This document shows positions 46,091 to 53,925 of a stretch of 64,000 nt of DNA, piece by piece. Position numbers and translations under genes: made by a program. Origin of the DNA: Antonospora locustae (taxonomy: Eukaryota > Microsporidia); NCBI GenBank assembly GCA_007674295.1, contig CM017451.1:148036-212035 (forward strand). The letters are read 5' to 3'. The notes beneath the pieces were generated by a model. That model did no database searches. It saw nothing but the letters and a program-made list of their open reading frames with translations, and was not told the DNA's origin. Positions within the stretch are counted from its first letter, which is position 1. Each line of letters opens with the position of its first letter.

Positions 46091-48310
46091 ATGTATCTGC
46101 GGAAAATGATGTGCATGGGAATGCAGGTGCTGTGCTGTCTCGGCGCACAGGACAGCAGTACGCCTCCAGGCAAGAATGCCCTTACAGTGTGCATCTCCAA
46201 CGAGTATGAAGTCACGTTTTTTGGGGAAAAGAAGACTGATGCGGTCAAAGAGGAGTACAGAGTCGACATGTATGTTCAGTGGGACAGAGAAGCGTTTGGC
46301 AGAGCAATATGTATGCTTGGAAAAGAGCGGGGCCACGAGAATGCCGAGGTGGTAGAGATGGTTCTGAGTGCAATGGCTAGTCTGAGGACAAACACAGAAA
46401 GTTCGCACATACAAGATGCGAAAAATGATGTGGATATTCTGTGGAACAGAGAGGTGTTTGACGGGGCAGTCCAAACTCATGGAAGACAGCAGGGCTCTGT
46501 CAATTCCAAGGAGGTAGAAGCGATTCTGCATGCAATGGCATACCAGAGTACGGGCAAAGTCGACATAGTGCATGTGTCTGAGTACATGAGGGCAGTAGCA
46601 AAGCATAGTGAGGGGAGCTACAAGATCAAATGGGATACATATATCTTTGAGAAGGCATACAACATATTGATCGGAAAAGAGCAGTATAAAGTGGATGCAG
46701 ACGACATGGTGGAGATTGTGCATCTGATGGAGTATCTGGACATACAAAAGGAATGGAAAATATCGTGCTATGACAAGCTCGCAGGAAAGACAAAGGAAGA
46801 CTACAAAAAGGCAGTAGCAGAATACACTGAGAGTATCGGTAGGAAGGTGGTGAAAGAGGGCGTAAAGACACAAAGCTTCTTTTTGTACACACAACACCTT
46901 CTGAGACTGTATGCAGAGGAGCACGGAATGAGTTTAACAGTGGACGAGAAGAGAAAGACACTCGATCTTCGGCGCAGTCATAGCAAGAAAGAGCAGAGAG
47001 AGAACAGGACAGGAGACTGGGAGCTGAGAGTGGAGGTGAGCGAGGAGTACAGAAGACAGACAGAAGTGCAGCGACTGGCAGTGGTGCTGATGGAGGTGAT
47101 GGACATGACAGTGGAGGTGGACATAGAGGAGTGGAAGCCAGAAGACAGAGGAATGCTGGAAAGGATCGTTTCCAAGGCAAAGAAGACAGAGCTGAGAATA
47201 AAGTACGAAAAAGTAGAGCCAGGAGTGATAGCACAGCACATGGAGATGCTGAAGAACAACATAGTAGAGCTGGATGTCTCGTATAGTTATCTAATTGACA
47301 AAGACTGGGAGACAATAGGAAAGATGACGGGGCTTGAGAGGCTGAACATAGGATATTGTGACATACAAGCAGGAACAATCGCAAAGCACATACAGAGTCT
47401 GAAGAAAAACCTTGTGGATCTGTATATCACGTGGAACGAAAACCTAAGCGATGAAGACTGGAAAGCAGTAGGAGAAATGATAAGGCTTGAGAGACTTAAC
47501 ACAATGAACTGTAATGTACAAGCAGGAGTGATCGCAAAGTACATGCAAAAGCTGAACCTTGTAGACTTGGATGTTACGTGGAACAAAGGTCTAAGCGACG
47601 AAGACTTGAAAATAGTAGGAGAAATGACAAGGCTTGAGGGGCTGTACATAAGGTACTGTGGTATACGAGCGGGAACAATCGCAAAACACATGCAGAAGTT
47701 GAACCTTGTAGTGCTGGATGTTTCTGAAAACCCTCTAAGCGACGAAGACTTGAAGATAGTAGGAGCAATGGCAAGGCTTGAGAGGTTGTACATAAGGTAC
47801 TGTGACATACAAGCAGGAACAATCGCAAAGTACATACAGAAGTTGAACCTTGTAGAGTTGAATGTCATGTGGAACATAAACCTAGAAAACGAAGACTGGA
47901 AGACAATAGGAGAGATGACAAGACTTGAAAAATTGTACATAAGCATTTGTGACATACAAGCAGGAACAATCGCAGAGCATATGCGGAAGCTGAACCTTGT
48001 AGTGCTAGACGTTTCAGAGAACCACCTAGGCGAAATGGATTGGAAGACAATAGGAGAGATGACAAATCTTGAGATGTTGTACATGGTGAATTGTAACATA
48101 CAATCGGGAACAATCGCAAGGCACATGCAGAAGTTGGATCTTGTAGAGCTGAATGTTTCGTGGAACAGAAACCTAGGCAACGAAGACTGGAAGACTATAG
48201 GAGAGATGAAAAGGCTTAAAAAATTGTATATAAGGGGTTGTTACATACAAAGAGAACAATTTTCGAGTTATCTTGCAGGACTCAGATGTCGATGTTGCAT
48301 ATATGCATAG
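46091..48310 (+). CDS. family A LRR protein, copy A1 (BTB-like modules plus RNI-type LRRs)
   Basis: A 739-residue predicted secreted protein. It opens with a likely signal peptide (YLRKMMCMGMQVLCCLGAQD). Three modules follow, each opening with WDREAF or similar and closing on a helix like VEIVHLMEYLDIQKEW, which resembles the end of a BTB/POZ fold. They are at about 55-100, 112-155 and 175-235, and the third runs into CYDKLAGKTKED, like the start of a BACK helix. A conserved link has LYTQHLLRLYAEEHGMSLTVD. From about 375 on, roughly seven LRR units run LSDEDWKxVGEMTRLERLYIxYCDIQAGTIAKHM, a ribonuclease-inhibitor-like repeat. GCCC lies directly before the ATG. It is the most diverged copy and lacks the shared leader. 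Confidence 0.75.
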   Translation: MYLRKMMCMGMQVLCCLGAQDSSTPPGKNALTVCISNEYEVTFFGEKKTDAVKEEYRVDMYVQWDREAFGRAICMLGKERGHENAEVVEMVLSAMASLRTNTESSHIQDAKNDVDILWNREVFDGAVQTHGRQQGSVNSKEVEAILHAMAYQSTGKVDIVHVSEYMRAVAKHSEGSYKIKWDTYIFEKAYNILIGKEQYKVDADDMVEIVHLMEYLDIQKEWKISCYDKLAGKTKEDYKKAVAEYTESIGRKVVKEGVKTQSFFLYTQHLLRLYAEEHGMSLTVDEKRKTLDLRRSHSKKEQRENRTGDWELRVEVSEEYRRQTEVQRLAVVLMEVMDMTVEVDIEEWKPEDRGMLERIVSKAKKTELRIKYEKVEPGVIAQHMEMLKNNIVELDVSYSYLIDKDWETIGKMTGLERLNIGYCDIQAGTIAKHIQSLKKNLVDLYITWNENLSDEDWKAVGEMIRLERLNTMNCNVQAGVIAKYMQKLNLVDLDVTWNKGLSDEDLKIVGEMTRLEGLYIRYCGIRAGTIAKHMQKLNLVVLDVSENPLSDEDLKIVGAMARLERLYIRYCDIQAGTIAKYIQKLNLVELNVMWNINLENEDWKTIGEMTRLEKLYISICDIQAGTIAEHMRKLNLVVLDVSENHLGEMDWKTIGEMTNLEMLYMVNCNIQSGTIARHMQKLDLVELNVSWNRNLGNEDWKTIGEMKRLKKLYIRGCYIQREQFSSYLAGLRCRCCIYA
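46879..46986 (+). repeat. 108 bp tract identical to 50351-50458 (A1/A2 conversion tract)
   Basis: Within the link domain of A1, these 108 bases are identical by eye to 50351-50458 in A2, although the flanking coding sequence of the two genes differs at many positions. Immediately downstream A1 instead matches A3 (AAGAAAGAGCAGAGAGAG). This mosaic pattern points to gene conversion among array members. Confidence 0.7.
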
Positions 48311-48944
48311 CATGTCGAAAAAGAGAACCTGTAAAGCATAGCTGCATTTTGTATGGCAATCACACAGTAAGCAATACACAACACAGTTGAATTGCTCTAT
48401 GCCTGTAGTTGACAGCACCCGCCAGTGAGGAGAAGATGTGTGGTCAACAGCAGGCATGGATGCGCTGGACCGAGTGGCAGCTAAACCAGAGCCCTAATAA
48501 ACGCAGCCTATATATCTCTTTTCACACAGCCAAAGGATTGCACGTCAGACAGAGACCGCTCAGGCAGAGTCACACGAGTATCTGAATGCACTCTGTCCCG
48601 TCTTGTTGCACCGGCTCTGCAGACGCATATTGTGACCCATTGTCTGCAGCTTTGAGCCGCGTGTTGTCATGGCAGTGTCCGTGCGGGGTGCCAGTGCATG
48701 TCTCTCTTTCCAGCCTAGCGGCCGCCTCGTGTATTCTGTGCACTAGAGATAGCTGCTGCGTCGAGCCGAAAAGGTCTCCAGGCGGTGTCCGATGAGCACT
48801 TTGCAGAGAACATCGTCATGCCACCTGAACTTGTGGCCCGTTCTCTTCGCACCGTGTCTGTGACTCGGCTTACCTGTCGCCTCGACATGGTTTCTTGACA
48901 AAACATTCTCCTCACTCATATACCGCATTCCTTGGAAGAATAGG
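48311..48944. other. spacer after A1
   Basis: No gene recognised. Around 48440-48500 there is weak similarity to the spacers after A2 and A3 (the stretch CAGGCATGGATGCGCTGGACC against GAAGCACGGATGCGCAGGACC at about 55808). The rest, more G+C-rich than its surroundings, is not similar to the other spacers. Confidence 0.4.
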
Positions 48945-49218
48945 GAAGGTGGCCTAGGAGATCAACAAGGACACGAGAAGGCTGGGCGAGAAGAGTATGC
49001 AGAAGAGAGATACAGTGCACAAGAACCCACAGAGAACCCGAGAAAAGCACAGAACAACTAAAAGAGAGTTTGTGGAAAGTCCTGAAGAAAACGGATGATT
49101 TGACACAAACGTTACCACAATACTCTAAACGGTCATGCAAGCTGACAGCATGGACAGCAGAGAAGAAGCACGTTCGAAAAGGCGTGGACACAGGGCAACA
49201 GCAGCACCAGGCGAATGA
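48945..49218 (+). pseudogene. relic of a family B gene (3' end of the NEL-like domain), copy B0
   Basis: Stretches such as GGAGATCAACAAGGACACGA, GAAGAGTATGCAGAAGAGAG and GAACCCACAGAGAACCCGAG match, with indels, the sequence coding for the last 80 residues of B2 (about 59940-60100). They continue into the B 3' flank (AACAAATAAAGGATCTTTCT). No open frame remains. Its place just before the A2 leader equals the place of B1 before A3 and B2 before A4. It shows that an NEL-bearing B gene once stood here. Confidence 0.6.
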
Positions 49219-49412
49219 ACAAATAAAGGATCTTTCTACATCCGTCACATTCTAGCACGAGTATCCACACGCACTGTCAACCTCAGTTCAAAGAGAGACA
49301 GACTGCTAGGTGCATCATCGAGTCTGCGGAGATGTGTGCACGAATGAAGTGACAGGACACACGGCAGAATGACAGCACTTTCACCACATTTACAGACGAT
49401 AAAAAACAGCCT
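49201..49412 (+). repeat. shared leader repeat, copy 1 (before A2)
   Basis: A block of about 205-212 bp that joins the 3' end of a family B gene to the start of a family A gene. It begins at a polyA-like CAAATAAAGGA, includes TAGGTGCATCATCGAGTCTG and ends at ACAATAAAAAACAGCCT or similar just before the ATG. Copies lie at 53721-53925 and 60256-60463. The conservation of non-coding sequence suggests a shared promoter or recent duplication. Confidence 0.75.
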
Positions 49413-51662
49413 ATGTATCTTCAGTGGATGGTGTGCATGGGAATGCATGTGCTGTGTTGCCTTGACACACAGGGCAGCAGCACACCACCAGACGAGAGTG
49501 CACTCACTGTGAACCTCTCCAACGAGTATGAAGTCAAGTCTGTAGACGAAAGGGGCAACATGATCGAGCAGAAAACATACAGAGTCGACATGTGTTTTCA
49601 GTGGGACAGAGAGGTATATGGCAGGGCAGTTGAGATGCTTGGAGGACAGCAGAGCCATGTAAGTGCCGAAAGGGTGGAGACGATTCTGAGAGCAATGGCA
49701 TACCAGAGCACAGGCACAGAGAGAGCAGACGTGCAGAGTTCAGGAAGTGCAGTGGAGGTTCAGTGGAACAGAGACAAGTTTGCTTGGGCAATCGAAAAGC
49801 TTGGAGGACAGCAGAGCAAGGTCGATGGCGAGGAGGTGGAGGCGATTCTGCATGCAATGGCATACCAAAGCACAGGCAAGGTCGACATTCTGCATGTGTC
49901 TGAGTACAAAAATACAGGAACAAGGTTGGAAAGGAAGACTTACGAGATCGTGTGTGAAAGAAATATCTTTGAGAAGACATGCAACATAATGATGGGAAAG
50001 GAGCAGGACAAAATGAATGCAGACGACATTGTGGATATTCTGCATGTGATGGATTACCTGGGCATACGAAAAGAGTGGGAATGGGCGTGCTATGACAAGC
50101 TGGCAAGAAAGACAATGGAAGACCACAAGAGAGCAAGGCAGAAATCAGCAATAGAAGAGATCAGGGTGTCCAGAAAAGAAGAAAAGTCAGTGGGCAGAAG
50201 GCTATTGAACATCATCTTGTTATGCATGCAGAATCTTCGACGACTGTCTGTGAAAAGAAAGACAAAGGAAGACAACAAAGATGCAGCAATAGGAGACATC
50301 GAGGAGATCGGAAAAGAGCTTGTGGCAGATCCCAACAAGACAGACAACATCTTTTTGTACACACAACACCTTCTGAGACTGTATGCAGAGGAGCACGGAA
50401 TGAGTTTAACAGTGGACGAGAAGAGAAAGACACTCGATCTTCGGCGCAGTCATAGCAATAAAGATCGAAGAGAGAACGGGACAGAAGACTGGATGCTGAG
50501 AGTGGAGGTGAGCGAGGAGTACAGAAGACAGAGAGAAGTGCAGCGACTGGTGGAGGTGCTGATGGAGACGAAGGACATAGCAGTCGAGGTGTATGTAAGG
50601 GAATATAGACCAGAAGACAGAGGAATGCTGGAGAGAATCTCATGCAAGGGAAAGAAGACAGAGCTGAGAATAAAGTGCGAGAGAGTAAAGCCAGAAGAGA
50701 TAGCAGAGCACATGCAGAGTCTGAAGAACAATGTAGTAGAGCTGGATGTCTCATTGAGCAGAAACCTAAGAAACGAGGACTGGAAGACAGTGGGAGAGAT
50801 GACAAAGCTTGAGTGGCTGTACATAAGTGGTTGTGACGTACAAGCAGAAACGATTACAGAGCACATGCAAAGTCTGAAGAACAGTCTTGTGGTGCTGAAT
50901 GTCTCGTCGAACAGAAACCTGAACGACGAAGACTGGGAGACAGTGGGAAAGATGACAAAGCTTAGGTGGCTGTACATAAGTGGTTGTAACGTGCAAGCAG
51001 GAAAAATCTCCTCTCACATGCAGAGTCTGAAGAACAATCTTATGGTGCTGAATGTCTCGTCGAACAGAAACCTGAGTGACGAAGACTGGAAGACAGTGGG
51101 AGAGATGATAAAGCTCGAGTGGCTGTACATAATTGATTGTAACGTAAAACCAGGAACGATTGCAGAGCACATGCAGAGTCTGAAGAGCAATCTTGTGATG
51201 CTATATGTCTCATGGAACACAAACCTGAGCGATGAAGACTGGAAGACAGTGGGAAAGATGACAAAGCTTGAGTGGCTGAACATAAGATATTGTGACATAC
51301 AAGCAGGAACGATTGCAGAGCACATGCAGGGTCTGAAGAACAATCTTGTGGTGCTGGATGTTTCGTCGAACACAAACCTGAGCGACGAAGACTGGAAGAC
51401 AGTGGGAGAGATGACAAAGCTCGAGTGGCTGGATGTAAGTGATTGTAACGTAAAACCAGGAACGATCGCAAAGCACATGCAGAGTCTGAAGAACAATCTT
51501 GTGGTGCTGGATGTTTCTGAGAACAGAAACCTGAGCGACGAAGACTGGAAGACAGTGGGAGAGATGACAAATCTCAAGAAGCTGAACATAAGTGGTTGTG
51601 ATGTGCAAGAAGAGCAGTTTTCGAGATACCTTGGAAGACTCAGATGTCGCATAGAAGAATAG
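49413..51662 (+). CDS. family A LRR protein, copy A2
   Basis: A 749-residue intact copy. It has a signal peptide (YLQWMVCMGMHVLCCLDTQG) and three BTB-like modules (FQWDREVYGRAVEMLGGQQ; VQWNRDKFAWAIEKLGGQQ; a third ending ILHVMDYLGIRKEWEWACYDKLARKT). An insertion of about 50 basic residues follows (RAIEEIRVSRKEEKSVGRR region), then the conserved LYTQHLLRLYAEEHGM link. From about 420 come six nearly identical 51-residue LRR units (NLSDEDWKTVGEMTKLEWLY, then SGCNVQAGTIAEHMQSLKNN). The C terminus is QFSRYLGRLRCRIEE. Each unit probably forms two RNI-type LRRs. The high identity of units makes length variation by slippage likely. CCTATG is the start context. Confidence 0.78.
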   Translation: MYLQWMVCMGMHVLCCLDTQGSSTPPDESALTVNLSNEYEVKSVDERGNMIEQKTYRVDMCFQWDREVYGRAVEMLGGQQSHVSAERVETILRAMAYQSTGTERADVQSSGSAVEVQWNRDKFAWAIEKLGGQQSKVDGEEVEAILHAMAYQSTGKVDILHVSEYKNTGTRLERKTYEIVCERNIFEKTCNIMMGKEQDKMNADDIVDILHVMDYLGIRKEWEWACYDKLARKTMEDHKRARQKSAIEEIRVSRKEEKSVGRRLLNIILLCMQNLRRLSVKRKTKEDNKDAAIGDIEEIGKELVADPNKTDNIFLYTQHLLRLYAEEHGMSLTVDEKRKTLDLRRSHSNKDRRENGTEDWMLRVEVSEEYRRQREVQRLVEVLMETKDIAVEVYVREYRPEDRGMLERISCKGKKTELRIKCERVKPEEIAEHMQSLKNNVVELDVSLSRNLRNEDWKTVGEMTKLEWLYISGCDVQAETITEHMQSLKNSLVVLNVSSNRNLNDEDWETVGKMTKLRWLYISGCNVQAGKISSHMQSLKNNLMVLNVSSNRNLSDEDWKTVGEMIKLEWLYIIDCNVKPGTIAEHMQSLKSNLVMLYVSWNTNLSDEDWKTVGKMTKLEWLNIRYCDIQAGTIAEHMQGLKNNLVVLDVSSNTNLSDEDWKTVGEMTKLEWLDVSDCNVKPGTIAKHMQSLKNNLVVLDVSENRNLSDEDWKTVGEMTNLKKLNISGCDVQEEQFSRYLGRLRCRIEE
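50775..51632 (+). repeat. tandem 153 bp repeat in A2
   Basis: The LRR units of A2 recur with a period of 153 bp: the GAGGACTGG/GAAGACTGG landmark occurs at 50775 and 50928 and continues at the same spacing through the gene. Units differ at few positions. In A1 and A4 the homologous unit is often about six bases shorter because SLKNN is reduced to KL. Confidence 0.8.
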
Positions 51663-51880
51663 CATCTCAAAAGAGAAAACCAACACGAGGTGCCAGAACA
51701 GCCGACCGAGAAGACACTGTGTTGGCCATGTACAGCCAAGGCCTGCAAGTCACACAGTGTCTCTGCACTTTGGTAACAGCCCAAGAAACAAAAGTGTGGC
51801 CAAGAGACAAGCAAGAATGCCCGTGACCGAATGGTATCAACTGCAGTGCTCCTCAATAAAGACAGCAAATGCATAACATC
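51663..51880. other. spacer after A2
   Basis: Similar to 55677-55861 after A3 (for example AAAGAGAAAACCAACACGAGG and TGTTGGCCATGTACAGCCAA), with small indels. No gene. AATAAAG at about 51855 could serve as a polyadenylation signal. Confidence 0.55.
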
Positions 51881-52198
51881 TTCACAACGGGCCACAGTCC
51901 TTTTCGCGAGGCATTGTCCAGTCAACTGTCAGTGTTCTTCAACTCGTCCGGAGGAAGTCTGGCAAAGATGCGAGGATGGAAGCCATGTCAGATGACTGAT
52001 CTGGACAACGAGCAGGTCGCGCGATCCAGCACAAAAGAAGAAAACCTGTTTAGACGTGCACACCAAAGCAGGAGTCACGAGAACAGGAGATGACTGGAGA
52101 GAGCACAAAAAGAAGGTCGCGCAAACACGACAAGATCGAGAGGTGGACAGAAATGCAATGACATGCATTTATGAGAGTTGTCAAAAAAGGAGCACATA
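51881..52198. repeat. spacer repeat, copy 1 (pair: 55862-56178)
   Basis: About 318 bp from TTCACAACGGGCCACAGTCC to AAAAGGAGCACATA. By eye it differs from 55862-56178 by one substitution (GAGCAGGTCG against GAGCAAGTCG) and one extra A. It is non-coding on both strands as far as I can see. The near identity, greater than in the adjoining genes, indicates very recent duplication or conversion. Confidence 0.85.
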
Positions 52199-52409
52199 GC
52201 ACGCAACAAGTGAAACGTATTCCAGGAATAGCACAACATAGAGAGGTATGCTGTTGATTTCCCTGGAATGATAGCATTCCAGTTCAAGCCGTTGGATGCG
52301 TCCTTGCACGTTCCACCATGCAGCCAAAGAGCTCGGAACACCACACCAGTTTTTCAGCGTACCACCAGATGGAGCCGGTGCAGTTGAGGGGTTTTCGGGA
52401 AGTTTTCAG
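52181..52409 (-). pseudogene. truncated relic of the family C gene
   Basis: On the minus strand this matches the last third of the intact C gene (56161-56450). Shared stretches include TAGAGAGGTATGC, GAATGATAGCATtCCAGTTCAAG, CCTTGCACGT and GCAGCCAAAGAGCTCGG. An internal deletion removes the Cys-rich codons, and several small indels break the frame. At 52409 the similarity stops in a GTTTTC run and continues with sequence matching 57287, so some 850 bp including the 5' part of C were deleted. Confidence 0.75.
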
Positions 52410-52743
52410 CTGGCAAGGTCAAGACATCAGCTCTTTGAGGACATACACACGTTGTACACGGTCTAGACTGCAGCATATGCAGAGCACACAGTAGAGACAC
52501 GAGCAGCGACACGTTGCAACAGCACCATAACATTTCCAAATTAGGAAACATTCACAATGCATCATTCACAATCATCTCAAGATTGCAGCCCACACTGTGC
52601 CGTTGCACTAGAGTTCGCGGTGGTTTGTTTTTCGACACCAGAGGACTTTCTTTTCCTTGACACAAGACAGCGGACCTGTAATCAGATGTCAATTCTATAC
52701 GTTTCTGTCATGACAAGTAATCAAGAGAACGAAGTATATACCC
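52410..52743 (+). repeat. family B leader repeat, copy 1 (pair: 57287-57607)
   Basis: From CTGGCAAGGTCAAGACATC to TATACCC before the B1 ATG, about 330 bp, highly similar to 57287-57607 before B2. It contains TGCCGTTGCACTAGAG, GACTTTCTTTTCCTTGACAC and GTCATGACAAGTAATCAAGA in both. It probably holds the B promoter. CCC touches the ATG in both copies. Confidence 0.75.
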
Positions 52744-53736
52744 ATGATCAGAAATGCAGCATATGTTGCACTTGCACTGGTGCAAATACTTGTAGTGGCA
52801 GGAACGAGTCTTAACTACAGAGGAAGATGGCTTCGAGAGATACCAAGAGAGGTGTTTGAAGCCAAGGACTTGGAGGAGCTTGATCTCAGTGGCAACTGGC
52901 TGACAGAAGTTCCAGAAGAAATAGGACGTCTGAAGAGACTGAAAGTGCTTGATCTTAGTAGCAATCAGTTGGTAACACTTCCTGAAAGCATAGGAGATCT
53001 GTCGATGCTGCGAGAGCTTGATCTTAGTGGCAACAAGCTGACAGCACTTCCCGAGAGCATAGGAGATCTGTCTATGTTGCAAATGCTTTATCTTAGTGGC
53101 AACAAACTATCAACATTTCCAGAGACAATAGGATGTCTGGAGAGGCTGCAGGAGCTTGATCTTAGTGGCAACAAACTATCAATGCTTCCGGAGAGCATAG
53201 GTGACCTCTCGATGCTGAAAGTGCTTCATGTTATGTTTAATGAACTAACAGGACTTCCAGAAAGCATAGGTAACCTGTCGATGCTGAAAATGCTTCGTCT
53301 TAATGCTAACAAACTTACGATGCTTCCAGAAAGTATAGGTAACTTGTCGGGACTGCAGGAGCTTTGTCTTATGTATAACAAACTTACGATGCTTCCAGAA
53401 AGTATAGGTAATCTGTCAATGCTGCAGAAGCTCTATCTTAGCTACAATAAACTGACAGCACTCCCAGAGAGCATAAAAAACCTATCACAGCTGTGTGTGC
53501 TTTATCTTAACAATAATGAACTGGCTACACTCCCGCACACAATAGCGGGTCTTTCAAGAATGACGATGCTCGATCTCAGAAACAACGCGCTTCTCGAACG
53601 CAGCGAGGGCGGCACTCTTGGGTGGCTAGATCTCCGAGAACGACTCAGAAACAGAGTCATTCTCTCGCAGAACAAGACAGAGAAGGAAGACACACGAAAT
53701 GGCATGGACACGAGCACAGCAGCATCAGGCAGATGA
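52744..53736 (+). CDS. family B LRR protein, copy B1, lacking the C-terminal NEL-like domain
   Basis: A 330-residue predicted secreted LRR protein. It has a signal peptide (IRNAAYVALALVQILVVAGTS), an N-terminal cap (YRGRWLREIPREVFEAKDLEELDL) and then about ten 23-residue repeats of the form LPESIGDLSMLxxLxLSxNKLTA. The repeats end in the cap LPHTIAGLSRMTMLDLRNNALL and the LGWLDLRERLRNRVILSQN stretch that in B2 leads into the NEL-like domain. Here only 20 residues of unrelated tail follow (KTEKEDTRNGMD) before a stop. Compared with B2, about 1 kb is missing, and the 3' flank joins directly. CCC touches the ATG. It may still act as a secreted LRR binder without the enzymatic part. Confidence 0.78.
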   Translation: MIRNAAYVALALVQILVVAGTSLNYRGRWLREIPREVFEAKDLEELDLSGNWLTEVPEEIGRLKRLKVLDLSSNQLVTLPESIGDLSMLRELDLSGNKLTALPESIGDLSMLQMLYLSGNKLSTFPETIGCLERLQELDLSGNKLSMLPESIGDLSMLKVLHVMFNELTGLPESIGNLSMLKMLRLNANKLTMLPESIGNLSGLQELCLMYNKLTMLPESIGNLSMLQKLYLSYNKLTALPESIKNLSQLCVLYLNNNELATLPHTIAGLSRMTMLDLRNNALLERSEGGTLGWLDLRERLRNRVILSQNKTEKEDTRNGMDTSTAASGR

Positions 53737-53925
53737 GCAAATAAAGGATCATTCTACACTTATCATATTCGAGCGCGAGTCACCACACGCCCTGTCAATC
53801 TGCGTCCAAAGAGAGACAGCTAGGTGCATCATCGAGTCTGTGGAGTTGTGTGCACGAATGAAGTGACAGCACACAATGACAGAATGACAGCATTCACCAC
53901 ATTTACAGACGATAAAAAACAACCC
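53721..53925 (+). repeat. shared leader repeat, copy 2 (before A3)
   Basis: Second copy of the block described at 49201. In this copy the first bases overlap the 3' end of B1. CCC touches the A3 ATG (ACAACCCATG) where A2 and A4 have CCT. Confidence 0.75.

Noticed and set aside
46626..47384. Long minus-strand frames rich in Leu, Ser and Cys opposite the A and B genes
   Set aside because: They exist in every copy only because the plus-strand codons (GAA, AAG, CTG, GAG) read well in antisense. Composition is repetitive, and they lack start context.
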